Assembly: GCA_964538515.1 (NCBI GenBank)
Contig: CAZIEW010000028.1
Location: 1-58,152, forward strand
DNA: 58,152 nucleotides
From: CALBZH01 sp964538515
Lineage (GTDB): Bacteria; Desulfobacterota; Syntrophobacteria; Syntrophobacterales; Syntrophobacteraceae
Direction: 5' to 3'
Position numbers and translations under genes: made by a program. Position 1 is the stretch's first letter; each line of letters opens with the position of its first letter. Positions 42,686 through 51,512 of this stretch are shown piece by piece. The notes beneath the pieces are model-generated. The model was given only the letters and a program-made list of their open reading frames with translations. It was not told where the DNA came from and made no database searches.

Positions 42686-44053
42686 GTGGCTTCCCCTCGC
42701 GAAACCGTCAGCAAGTGGCTTCACGAAGGATCGTTAAGACTTCGCTATCTCAGCCGGATCTCACGCGCCAAGGCGCTTCGCCTTTTCCTGCGAGGCTGCC
42801 TCGCCCTTTTCGCCGTCGAGAGCATTTTTAACCCGGTTCCGGCCAACGGCGCCAAGAGGATCCTCGTGATCGTTATCGGTGGTCTGGGCGACTGCCTCCT
42901 CTTCGACTCGCTCTTTCGTCGCCTCAAGGAACGATGGCCGGAGGCCCGTATCGACGTGCTGACCGGCTGCTTCGAAGCCATGTGGCAGCAGATGGGCTCG
43001 CTGGATCATTTGATTGTCTTCACTCCCAACCGCGTCAAATACCCTTGGAATTATTTCTCGTTTTTCAGGCGGATCCGCCGCAATCAGTACGACATCGTTG
43101 CGGAAGGAATTGCCATGGTACCCATGAGAGGGATTTACCCGATCTTCACGTCCTTGGTCTTCGAGGCGAGTGGGGCACCGGTGCGAATCGGCAGAATCAA
43201 CACGGGCCGCAATGTGCTGCTCCGGCCTCGCAAGCACGGATTCAAGGGCCGCAAGGAGATGGAGGAAAGTGCTCTCAGGAAGAATTCCCAGGATCCAGCT
43301 CAGGGCAACCCCTTCCTCACACACATTGTCGACCTCGTCCCACCCGACCGGAGGCAGTATCATGAAAGCTCACGGATCTTCGAGCCTCTCGGGATGCTGT
43401 GCCCGAGGCAAAAGGACGAGCCCTGCCTCCAACCACATCCTCTCATGGACCGATGGGCTTCGGCTCTCATGCAGTCGACTTGGGGATCGGAACCGGGCGT
43501 CATCGTGGGGGTCAACCTCGAAACGACCCATCCCATCAAAGCGTGGCCACTGGAGCATTTCTGCTCCGTTATGGACCAGGGCATTCGAGATGGACTGAAA
43601 TTCGTGCTCCTCGGGCTTGACGACCCCCATCGAGCGTTTTTCCAGAGCCGCTATTCCGGGGACGATCTGCTCAACCTCTCCGGGAGGACCAGCCTGGCTC
43701 AATTGATCGCCGTCATTCGCCGGTGCAGCCTGTTTTTGTCCTGTGATACGGGCCCTGCCCACGTGGCGCAAGCGTGCCGTGTCCCGACCGTCGTGCTGTT
43801 CGGGCCGTCGAATGACATGGAGTTCGGGCCTGTCGATCGCGAGCGGCACACACTCATCCTCCCGCCGGACGGTTTGCGATGCAGGCCTTGCGTTCTCGGA
43901 CCCTGCATCCGGGGGAAGAGCTGCATGAACCTTATCAGCCCCGACAGGGTCTACGCGGCCTTGGCACAAAAGGTCCTGGAGCTGCCTTCCAAACCGGAGG
44001 AGTGTGTCGCGCCGGTGCTCGGGAAGAGCCCTGCAGTGCTGCAGATTCTGTGA
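42686..44053 (+). CDS. GT9-family glycosyltransferase
   Basis: A 455-residue glycosyltransferase of the heptosyltransferase (GT9) fold. The N-terminal domain begins after a hydrophobic start with RILVIVIGGLGDCLLFDSLF near residue 55. The C-terminal nucleotide-sugar domain shows VIVGVNLETTHPIKAWPLEH, SCDTGPAHVAQACRVPTVVL and FGPS near residue 375. The last ~60 residues have CRPCVLGPCIRGKSC, found in many GT9 members. Family members add ADP-heptose or other sugars. In this cluster an aglycone such as the modified peptide is a natural guess, though an LPS role remains possible. GTG 42686 follows GGAGG by five bases. Its stop overlaps the nucleotidyltransferase start (GTGA). Confidence 0.9.
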   Translation: MASPRETVSKWLHEGSLRLRYLSRISRAKALRLFLRGCLALFAVESIFNPVPANGAKRILVIVIGGLGDCLLFDSLFRRLKERWPEARIDVLTGCFEAMWQQMGSLDHLIVFTPNRVKYPWNYFSFFRRIRRNQYDIVAEGIAMVPMRGIYPIFTSLVFEASGAPVRIGRINTGRNVLLRPRKHGFKGRKEMEESALRKNSQDPAQGNPFLTHIVDLVPPDRRQYHESSRIFEPLGMLCPRQKDEPCLQPHPLMDRWASALMQSTWGSEPGVIVGVNLETTHPIKAWPLEHFCSVMDQGIRDGLKFVLLGLDDPHRAFFQSRYSGDDLLNLSGRTSLAQLIAVIRRCSLFLSCDTGPAHVAQACRVPTVVLFGPSNDMEFGPVDRERHTLILPPDGLRCRPCVLGPCIRGKSCMNLISPDRVYAALAQKVLELPSKPEECVAPVLGKSPAVLQIL

Positions 44054-45093
44054 GAGGTCATCGATTGAGGAGGCTTCAAATCCTTCATGAGTGCTTAACG
44101 GGGTTGGCACTTTCCGAAGACAGGTTTGACCGGGTGAAGCCCGAGGATGTGGATTGGATTTGCGAGCGTCTTCTGTGGCATAAGGTCATGCCCCTTGCAG
44201 CCGCGCTCAGCAGTCCGGCAACACCCAAGTGCCCCACCCTGGATGCCGTCTTCAAGTCGTTCGCCCTGGCAAGCACGCTGCGCGAAAACCGATACTACAA
44301 GCAGGTGCGTCACGTTTTTCGGTTGTTTTCTGAATCCTCCATCGAATTCATTCCGTTCAAGGGGCCGTTCTGGAGCACCAGGATCTTCCCTGAATTCTCC
44401 TGGCGGCACATCGGGGACATAGACCTCCTCCTCGACAAGGAGAATGCCCGAGCGGCCGCATCCCTCCTGAAGGAGCAGGGGTATGTCGCCGATGTCCTGG
44501 GGCGATCGGAGGAGGACGATTTCACGGAGCGAGGAGAGCTGGCCTTCTCCCCAGGCCCGTCCTCTCGACACCTTGTGCCCGTCGAGCTCCACTGGGCCTT
44601 ACTGCCCGCACCGCGTTTCCTCAAGAGCCGCTTCATCGAGTCCGCCGATTTCACCCGGAATTGTACCTGGGATCAATGGCGATCCATATCCTTCCCTCTT
44701 CCGCCGGTCGAGGTGCGGTTTCTTTATCTGGCGCTGCATGCCACCTGTCAGCACCAGTTCATGCGCTTCGTTCAAGTCATGGACTTGGTCTATCTCATCC
44801 GAAAATCCCCCGAGCTCGATTGGACACGCTTGTATGAGCTGGCCGTGGAGCGCGGGAGCACTGTCCCGCTCCGATATGCACTCCAATTCGTCAATGCGTT
44901 CTATGAGCTCCCACCCGAAGCGGCTTCCATCCTGCACCGCACCGTCCCCTCATGGAAGACACGGTGCTGCGCCGGTTTTCTGAGCCCCAAAGCCATACTC
45001 ACGTCGACTAGGAAGCGAGGGAAGCTCGCCAGGCGCCTGTTTCGAGCGGCCATGAGCTGGCCGGACAATCAGAAGAGAGGCGTCGCACCGTGA
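44050..45093 (+). CDS. NTP_transf_5 nucleotidyltransferase-like protein
   Basis: A 347-residue protein of the uncharacterised nucleotidyltransferase family PF14907. The active-site block IEFIPFKGPFWSTRIF with WRHIGDIDLLLDK near residue 115 has the KG and DxD pair typical of the family. Members occur in lasso clusters with HprK-like kinases; in pseudomycoidin the pair adds phosphate and then sugar phosphates, by recollection of published work. GTG 44050 overlaps the GT9 stop by four bases, which supports coupled translation; TTG 44065 with AGAGGT is an alternative. It is the last gene of the RiPP set and converges with the DUF3999 gene. Confidence 0.85.
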   Translation: MRGHRLRRLQILHECLTGLALSEDRFDRVKPEDVDWICERLLWHKVMPLAAALSSPATPKCPTLDAVFKSFALASTLRENRYYKQVRHVFRLFSESSIEFIPFKGPFWSTRIFPEFSWRHIGDIDLLLDKENARAAASLLKEQGYVADVLGRSEEDDFTERGELAFSPGPSSRHLVPVELHWALLPAPRFLKSRFIESADFTRNCTWDQWRSISFPLPPVEVRFLYLALHATCQHQFMRFVQVMDLVYLIRKSPELDWTRLYELAVERGSTVPLRYALQFVNAFYELPPEAASILHRTVPSWKTRCCAGFLSPKAILTSTRKRGKLARRLFRAAMSWPDNQKRGVAP

Positions 45094-45151
45094 TCGACCA
45101 GGCACGCCGGGTGCCATTCACGAGCGAATCGCACCCTGAAGCACTTCCTTC

Positions 45152-46594
45152 TCAGTTTGTGGGGCGATCTTGTTCCGCGGGATCTCCTTTGCCTTCCCCG
45201 CTGAGCTGCCGGTGAAGCTTGAACGCCATCCACCCCATGAGGCCCACGCCCCCAATGAGCACCGACCAGAGAACCCATTGCTTCCAGGGGAGAGGCCCCT
45301 TGACGGGGCGAAGCGCTGCTTCGCCGCCGAGCGAATGCATGCCGCCTAGACCGGCCGAGGCCACAAGGAGCCTCTTGCGGGCTTCGGGAGAGACTCTGTC
45401 CAGAAGCGATTCGACGGGAAACGGCGCGACCCGACGCGACGTGCTGCCGAAGGCCATGGTATACGGTCCCGTCCCTTGGGCGAGAAAGACCAACCGCTTG
45501 GGAATCCAGCCCACCTGCAGCTCGACCGTCTGTGACGCACCGGACGACTCCTGAGCGACTTTGGGCTCAACCCGCCAAAACCGATCCACGGTGGCACTCT
45601 GGAGCCGGATCTCTTCCTCCGAGTAGACCTTTCCCTCGACACTCAGGCGGTGCACCAAGGCCTCTGATCGAAATTGCCAGGGGTCGACCGGATTGGCACG
45701 CGAGTAAACCCTCACGGGAACCGCCACATTGGTCCCCGGGAAGACAACGCGGATCCGATCCACTGGCATCCAGCCCCGCGTGTCGAACACGTATCCCGGC
45801 TCTGTCCCCTTCTCGCCCGCCTTCAAGGTCGCCCATTCATGCACGTCTTCGGCGACGGATTTCGTAAACTCCACCCGCGCATCCACGAGACGCGGCAGGT
45901 CGACGTCGGAGCCCCAGGTAACCCAGGTAAGGCGCAGGTATTTGAAGCGACACGGGCGCAGCTCCACTTTCCCCTTTTCAATCGAGCGACCCTCGTGCGC
46001 GAGGCGGCCAATCGTCTGTGATGCTGCGACGGCAGTCCATGCGCTCAGATCGTTGCTGCCCTCGATCGTGACCCGGTAAAGCTGGGAATCCGAGCCTTCC
46101 TGAAGGGTCAGCTCCAACGCCGAATAGGAATCATTGAGAAAGCTCGCATCCAGGATATACGCGACGGTGCGCTCCCCGGCATCCTCACCGCCGCTGGTCT
46201 TCATCTCGAGCAACGTCCCGTCGGGAGCCTTCTTGAACGAAAGCGCCAGCCCGTTCGCCTCACGGCCTTTCCGTCCGGCGACTGGAAAAACCGGGAGCCA
46301 CTCGGTCATTCTGGCAGGCGACGGTTGTCCGGGCGATCGAAACGCATGGGGAACCGTCTTCCCGTCCGCATCGAATACCGCGCTGTCCTGAAGATCGGCG
46401 CGAGCCACCCCACGGTAGAAATCCACGGGGAGGACGACTTCCTGGAAAGGTGCCCCCATGCGCGCGTCGAGCCTAAACCCGTAGGCGAACTCCTCTGGTT
46501 TCACGGGATCGTCCGCGCCTGCCGCACCCGCTGTCGTCAGCAGGACCATCACCCATACCACCAGAAGCCATCGGCCTGACATGGGCCTTCTCAT
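45152..46594 (-). CDS. DUF3999 family protein
   Basis: A 480-residue exported membrane protein. The N-terminal signal peptide is GRWLLVVWVMVLLTTAGAAG, followed by a long periplasmic region with several beta-rich domains (RVTIEGSNDLSAWTAVAASQ resembles a discoidin-like segment), and a single transmembrane helix near residues 440-460 (WVLWSVLIGGVGLMGWMAFK). The layout is that of DUF3999, usually paired with DUF2339. Its start ATG 46594 overlaps the DUF2339 stop (ATGA), so the two are translationally coupled. The longer frame to 47191 lies inside the DUF2339 gene and is not used. Function is unknown; a cell-envelope role is assumed. Confidence 0.83.
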   Translation of the reverse strand: MRRPMSGRWLLVVWVMVLLTTAGAAGADDPVKPEEFAYGFRLDARMGAPFQEVVLPVDFYRGVARADLQDSAVFDADGKTVPHAFRSPGQPSPARMTEWLPVFPVAGRKGREANGLALSFKKAPDGTLLEMKTSGGEDAGERTVAYILDASFLNDSYSALELTLQEGSDSQLYRVTIEGSNDLSAWTAVAASQTIGRLAHEGRSIEKGKVELRPCRFKYLRLTWVTWGSDVDLPRLVDARVEFTKSVAEDVHEWATLKAGEKGTEPGYVFDTRGWMPVDRIRVVFPGTNVAVPVRVYSRANPVDPWQFRSEALVHRLSVEGKVYSEEEIRLQSATVDRFWRVEPKVAQESSGASQTVELQVGWIPKRLVFLAQGTGPYTMAFGSTSRRVAPFPVESLLDRVSPEARKRLLVASAGLGGMHSLGGEAALRPVKGPLPWKQWVLWSVLIGGVGLMGWMAFKLHRQLSGEGKGDPAEQDRPTN

Positions 46595-49347
46595 TGCTGA
46601 GCCTCCTCTTTGCTGCGGGGCGGAACAGGTGAAAAATAGCCCACGACCAAAATCAGAATGCCAACCGAGATAAAGGAAACCACCCGGCCCAATGTGCCGG
46701 CTTTTCCAAGGTCGACAAGGAACAGCTTGAGCACGGTAACGCCCATGAGTCCGGCGCCTGCGAGCCACAGGGCCCTCAGTCCCCGACGCGTGCCAACCAC
46801 CATGACGCACAGCGCCGTCACACCCCAGAGGATCGACACACTCGCCTGAAACATCATGGATCGAAACAGGCCTACGACCGTAAAAGGCGTCCCGCCCCAG
46901 TGATGAAACGTTCGGGCCAGGATCGCGTTGAGCCAGGCAAAAACCGTGAGGCCGCAGCCCACAGGGAAGACCGAGCTCCACGGGGGCGTCTCCATCCACG
47001 CCCGCTCGCTCGGGAAGCGTCTCCGGGTGAAGGACTCCCAGAACAGCACGGCGAGCAACCCGATTCCAATGGTGAGATCGAGCGGGTTCAAAATGGGCAG
47101 GAAAGGCAGCGGCGCCGGGTTGCCGTCGGAAGCAAGCCCAGCCCCCAGGATCCAGAGCCAGACAACAAGACACAGCCCCCCGGTCCCCCAAAGGAGGTAC
47201 TGAGTCTCATTTCGGTGAACCGGCCAACGGATCGCATGTCCCCAAAAGGTCAATCCCACCGCGCTCAGCGCGGGCACGACGCCCCACACGACCCTAGACC
47301 AGACTGATCCTGTGGCGGTCCACCATCCGATTCGAGTTGCGGCTTCCCAGGTGACCACCCAAACCAGCAGCCAGAGGACAGGGGGATGGAGTGCGCCCTC
47401 GAAGCCCGGAAAAGCGGATTGCCGGTCCTGGCGCCAGAGCAGCCATCCGCAGCTCCCCAGGCCGATCCCCCACCCCCACCAGCCGCCACTCATGGAGGGG
47501 TGACCCCTCTCCCCGAAAATACTTGCGGCAAACAAGATGAGAAGCGGAACGAGCGCCCAGGACGGGTAGCCCAGAAAGGGCCAGACCAGCCACACGCGAA
47601 AGCCTTCCGCGAAGGCGCTGGAAAGCGCCAGAAAGAAGAGCGTGACGCCGTTTCGCTGGCTCACCGGAACGTGAGCCTCAATCTCCCGCAGCCCGGTCCC
47701 GTACCACCACAGCAGTCCCCAGACTCCGAGAGCAATCCGAACGAAGGTCTCATAGCGGTTGCAGCGCTCTCGATAGCGATCGAGGCAGCAGGAGCCGAAT
47801 AACCCGGCAAAGCCGATCGTCACGCCGCCCAGCCAGAACCCGTTCAGAAAGGGCCACTTGCCGTAGGTGCTCGGCATGTCGATCAGGAAGGCAAACCCGG
47901 CAGCCGGAATCAGGAGCTCCCCCGCGAGACGGGCAAGCAGCCTGCCCTGGCGACAGCCGACCCAGATCAGAGCCGCCCCTTCCATGGCCCATGCCGCCGA
48001 CGTCCAGCGACTGTCCAAGGCCAGGGGAATCGCCAGGGTCCCGAACGCCGTTCCAATGGCCAGAAACGCTTCCGCCATCAGCCGCAGGGTCTGAGGCGCC
48101 CTCAGGAAGAGCACCCACGCCACGGTGATGTAGAAGGCGGCGAGCGAAAAGGCGCTCCACGCCAGCCCGTACGGATAGGGCTTGACCAGGCTGTTTTGAA
48201 GGGCGAACGCGATGATCGGAAGCCCAAACACGAGGGTCCCATCCACGTAGCCCTTGAGGTCCGGGGGCTGCCTGAGCGCAAACAGGATGGCCACTCCCAC
48301 GTAGAGCACAAAGAAAAGGATGAGGAAGGGCTCGGTCGTCGCGAAGTGAGTGCTCCGGTAGGCAAGCACCCCCCATGCTGTCCCAATGGCGAAGGTGAAC
48401 ACAAAACCGATCAGGTTCAGCTCGCGCCAGGCCTTGTACCAGGCGATGCCCACCACGCCGAGGTTCAGCACGGCATAGTACGAAAAGAGCAGCACGTGGC
48501 TGCCCTGCCCCGTCGACGTCAGGATGGGGGCCGCAAAACCGCCGGCAATCCCGAAAGACGCGAGCACACGGGCATCCTGCAACATGGCCAGGGCACCAGA
48601 GACTGCCCCGAGCGCAACCAGGAGGGGAAAGGCGAGCCCAGCCGGGATGAGCCCGTAAAGCCGCATGGCAGCGAAAACCGTCAAGTACAGGACCGCCACG
48701 GCGCCCCCTTGAAGGACCAGACCATACTGCCCCCGGCGCTCGCGGAGCCGCCACCCGATCCCGAGCAAGACACCCGCGCCAATGGCCACCGAAACCAAAC
48801 GGAGCTCGATGGGCAGGTAGTTGCGCTCCGCCGCATAGCGCATCAGGAACGCGACACCGACAAACAGAACCAATATGCCTACCTTCACCAGGAGATTGCC
48901 CCCGGCGAGCCAACCCATCACCTTCCCAAGGAGGGTGCTGCCGGAAGGCGGAGGAGGCTCAAGCGGCCCGGGCTCTGCCCTGGCAGACCGCGAGGGAGAC
49001 GGGATCGAAGGGGGCTCCGGCTCGAAATCAAGCGGCGCAATGGGCTCCGCTTGACCCATCCTCTCCACGGGCTCGGGAGCGGGCTCACCCGTTGCCGCGG
49101 CCCTCTCCTCGGCCATGGCGGCGGCGCCCGTCTGTTCGGCAGCCGACCCCGTCTCGACAATCCGGCTCGGCCTCTCAATCCTCCCTTCCAGAGCTCGAAG
49201 AGCCAATTCCAAATCGCGGACCTTCCCTTTCAGCTTGAAAAACTCCCCTAAGCACGCGCCAACGACGGCGCCCAGGAAAAAGCCCTCGACGTCATGGAAG
49301 GACGCTCCGATCGCGCCACCCAGGATTGCAAAGACGAGCGTCTTCAC
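46591..49347 (-). CDS. DUF2339 polytopic membrane protein
   Basis: A 918-residue membrane protein with more than twenty transmembrane segments and the DUF2339 signature: a short N-terminal helix pair, a charged coiled-coil/linker of about 100 residues (residues 35-135), then a long run of helices beginning LVKVGILVLFVGVAFLMRYA near residue 155. The function is unknown. GTG 49347 overlaps the stop of the acyl-CoA synthetase gene (GTGA), with GGGGGGA upstream, and its own stop overlaps DUF3999. Three genes are therefore linked in one translational chain. This is likely one envelope complex with DUF3999, while the link to the synthetase may be only transcriptional. Confidence 0.86.
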   Translation of the reverse strand: MKTLVFAILGGAIGASFHDVEGFFLGAVVGACLGEFFKLKGKVRDLELALRALEGRIERPSRIVETGSAAEQTGAAAMAEERAAATGEPAPEPVERMGQAEPIAPLDFEPEPPSIPSPSRSARAEPGPLEPPPPSGSTLLGKVMGWLAGGNLLVKVGILVLFVGVAFLMRYAAERNYLPIELRLVSVAIGAGVLLGIGWRLRERRGQYGLVLQGGAVAVLYLTVFAAMRLYGLIPAGLAFPLLVALGAVSGALAMLQDARVLASFGIAGGFAAPILTSTGQGSHVLLFSYYAVLNLGVVGIAWYKAWRELNLIGFVFTFAIGTAWGVLAYRSTHFATTEPFLILFFVLYVGVAILFALRQPPDLKGYVDGTLVFGLPIIAFALQNSLVKPYPYGLAWSAFSLAAFYITVAWVLFLRAPQTLRLMAEAFLAIGTAFGTLAIPLALDSRWTSAAWAMEGAALIWVGCRQGRLLARLAGELLIPAAGFAFLIDMPSTYGKWPFLNGFWLGGVTIGFAGLFGSCCLDRYRERCNRYETFVRIALGVWGLLWWYGTGLREIEAHVPVSQRNGVTLFFLALSSAFAEGFRVWLVWPFLGYPSWALVPLLILFAASIFGERGHPSMSGGWWGWGIGLGSCGWLLWRQDRQSAFPGFEGALHPPVLWLLVWVVTWEAATRIGWWTATGSVWSRVVWGVVPALSAVGLTFWGHAIRWPVHRNETQYLLWGTGGLCLVVWLWILGAGLASDGNPAPLPFLPILNPLDLTIGIGLLAVLFWESFTRRRFPSERAWMETPPWSSVFPVGCGLTVFAWLNAILARTFHHWGGTPFTVVGLFRSMMFQASVSILWGVTALCVMVVGTRRGLRALWLAGAGLMGVTVLKLFLVDLGKAGTLGRVVSFISVGILILVVGYFSPVPPRSKEEAQQ

Positions 49348-51458
49348 GATTCCCCCCTGTCTACGATGATCCTGGCGTCAACCACGACGAGATCCGCGCC
49401 GAATCCTTTGACGGGATTCAGGTCCAGCTCTTTGATTTCCGGAAAATCGGTTACGAGTCGTCCCAGGCGCATCAGGTAGTCCGCGAGAAGATCAAGCGAT
49501 ACCCCCCGCTGCCCCCGCACTCCTTGAAGGAGAGGGAAAGCCCGGATCGAGCGAATCATGCGGATGCTTTCGCTTCGGGTGACCGGCGCGAGGGCAAACC
49601 GGATGTCTTGCATCACTTCGGTATGAATCCCGCCGAGCCCGAACAGGATCAGGTGTCCGAAATCTCCAGCATGGCTGGCTCCTAGGATCACTTCCGTCCC
49701 CTCCACCTGCTCCTGGACCAGGACCCCGGTGACACCCTCGATGGCCATGAGCTCCCGCCAGACATCCTGCGCTTCGGCCGCATTGCGCACCCCCGTTCTA
49801 ACCCCGCCCACATCGCTCTTGTGCAACGGCCCCACCCCCTTCAGCACCAGCGGGAAACCGATGGCCGAACAGACTGCGCCAAGGTCTTCCACGCGCGTTG
49901 TGACGCGCTGCCTCGGGAGACGGTATCCCGCCGCCCGAAGCAGGGAAAGAGCCGCATCGGGCGCCAACATTCCTCTTTGCCCGGCGAGAATGGCTCGTAT
50001 TGCGTCCGGACTGTAATCGTCAACGGCTGGGAACGAATCGTCGGGGGGGATCCAACCGGCGACCTTCCCCAGTGCCGCCCCCAGCTGGACCTCATCGGGA
50101 AAATAGACACCCCCCGATTCGCTGAACCGGGCGATCTGCCGCATCGACGTCATGGCCGAGCTCAACACGGGAATGACCGGAATCGAGCTCTCCCGCATGG
50201 CTTTCAAGATCGCCTCGTAGATCTCCCAGTTGTCGGACATCCCCGAATCCCCGGTGATCACGGCGATGACGTCGATGTTCCCATGCTCTTGCTCGGCAAG
50301 CACCCTAAGGACCGACTCGATCTGCTTGCCGGTCCGGGACGGCAGGCAATCGATCGGGTTGGACACCGAGCTTTCCGGCGGCAGAATCGTGCGGAGCCGC
50401 TCCATCGTCCGGTCCGACAGAACGGAAAGCTCGATGCCAAGCCGGCTCAGCTCATCGGAAAGCATCACTCCCGGTCCCCCGGCGTCCGTCACGATGCAGG
50501 CCCGCTTCCCGGAGAGCGGGCCTCGAGCGGCATGCAGCACGCAGGCCACATCGATGAGCTCTGCCTTGCTGCGCACCCGTATGATGCCCGCCTTCTCGAA
50601 GAGAGCCTGAACGGCCGTGTCGTCGGTGGCCATGGCGCCCGTGTGACTGGCGGCGGCCTTGCGACCCGCTTCGCTCACACCGGATTTGATCCCCACGAGC
50701 ATGCAGCCCTTGCGCTGGAGGCTCCGTGCATGGCGGAGCAGCATGCCGGGCTTCTTGACGGATTCCATGTACAACATCAGGATCCTCGCGTGCTCCGGCC
50801 CGTAATGCTCATCGTAAAGGGCCAGGAGATCTTCCACGCCCATCTGGATCGAGTTGCCCAGGTTCACGACACTGCCGAAGGAAAGGCCCCGCCCCGACGC
50901 CTGCTCCATGACATAATCCACGGTCGCCCCCGAGCCGCTGATAAAGTCCACGGCCCTTCCTTTCAGGGTCGGGACGAGTCCGGCGAACTTGCCCTTGTAG
51001 CACGGCGTCATGAACCCGGAGCAATTGGGGCCGATGAGCGTCATGTCCGCATCCCGTGCAATGCGAAGCATTTCCTGCTCGAGCCGCTTGCCTGCGGCGT
51101 CCTTTTCGCCGAAGCCGGAAGTCAGGATGATGGCCGCCCTTCCACCCTTTCGGGCGAGGTCTCTGAGGGCCGAGACCACCAGGGGTGCGGGAATGGCGAT
51201 GAGCGCAAGGTCCGGGGCAGCAGGAAGCGCTTCGATCGATTTGAAGGTCGGCAGACCGAGAATGGATCCCGTCTTGGGGTTCACGGCCCAAAGGGCTCCC
51301 CGGTAGTCATGCTCCAGGATCGCCTTGATCACCCGCCCCCCCGGCTTCATCGGGTCGTGGCTTGCGCCCACGACGACGATGCTCCTTGGAGTGAACAGCC
51401 GCTCGTAGACTGCGGGTGCAGGACTGGGGGTTACTTTTGACTCAGGACCATCCGTCAC
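49344..51458 (-). CDS. ADP-forming acyl-CoA synthetase (fused alpha-beta)
   Basis: A 704-residue protein with the acetyl-CoA synthetase (ADP-forming) layout: CoA-binding Rossmann domain (PRSIVVVGASHDPMKPGG, residues about 27-45), the ligase domain with GPNCSGFMTP and the phospho-histidine His272 in AASHTGAMATDD, and an ATP-grasp domain in the last 220 residues (FPLVLKGVGPLHKSDVGGVR; GTEVILGASHAGDFGHLILF). It converts acyl-CoA, ADP and phosphate to acid, CoA and ATP, the energy-saving step of acetate or other acyl-CoA oxidation in anaerobes. The substrate is unknown. GTG 51458 is the start. It is first in the chain with DUF2339 and DUF3999, which is a striking context. Confidence 0.9.
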   Translation of the reverse strand: MTDGPESKVTPSPAPAVYERLFTPRSIVVVGASHDPMKPGGRVIKAILEHDYRGALWAVNPKTGSILGLPTFKSIEALPAAPDLALIAIPAPLVVSALRDLARKGGRAAIILTSGFGEKDAAGKRLEQEMLRIARDADMTLIGPNCSGFMTPCYKGKFAGLVPTLKGRAVDFISGSGATVDYVMEQASGRGLSFGSVVNLGNSIQMGVEDLLALYDEHYGPEHARILMLYMESVKKPGMLLRHARSLQRKGCMLVGIKSGVSEAGRKAAASHTGAMATDDTAVQALFEKAGIIRVRSKAELIDVACVLHAARGPLSGKRACIVTDAGGPGVMLSDELSRLGIELSVLSDRTMERLRTILPPESSVSNPIDCLPSRTGKQIESVLRVLAEQEHGNIDVIAVITGDSGMSDNWEIYEAILKAMRESSIPVIPVLSSAMTSMRQIARFSESGGVYFPDEVQLGAALGKVAGWIPPDDSFPAVDDYSPDAIRAILAGQRGMLAPDAALSLLRAAGYRLPRQRVTTRVEDLGAVCSAIGFPLVLKGVGPLHKSDVGGVRTGVRNAAEAQDVWRELMAIEGVTGVLVQEQVEGTEVILGASHAGDFGHLILFGLGGIHTEVMQDIRFALAPVTRSESIRMIRSIRAFPLLQGVRGQRGVSLDLLADYLMRLGRLVTDFPEIKELDLNPVKGFGADLVVVDARIIVDRGES

Positions 51459-51512
51459 AACTTCAGCTCCAATAGGTGGAAGTGCTCCAATCGAGACCCG
51501 CGCGCGCTCGAT

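Larger units (their letters stand above)
37776..45093 (+). other. Putative RiPP biosynthetic gene cluster with lasso-type leader but no lasso cyclase
   Basis: Seen directly: eight same-strand genes with overlaps or short gaps. They encode a 40-residue precursor, B2-type transglutaminase-like protease, PqqD-type recognition protein, formyltransferase, HPr-kinase-like kinase, radical SAM enzyme, GT9 glycosyltransferase and NTP_transf_5 nucleotidyltransferase. From established knowledge, B1/B2 remove lasso leaders, and HprK-like kinases with NTP_transf_5 partners tailor some lasso peptides (paeninodin, pseudomycoidin). The ATP-dependent lasso cyclase is missing, and no export or immunity gene is visible. 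Inference: a distinct RiPP class, product perhaps a modified Tyr-rich octapeptide. Confidence 0.8.

Noticed and set aside
37879..45093. Calling the cluster an ordinary lasso peptide locus
   Set aside because: No cyclase gene, and the core lacks the acidic ring acceptor. Only leader recognition and cleavage genes match.
45152..47191. The 679-codon version of the DUF3999 gene
   Set aside because: The N-terminal 199 codons lie inside DUF2339 in another frame. The ATGA-coupled start at 46594 has a proper signal peptide.
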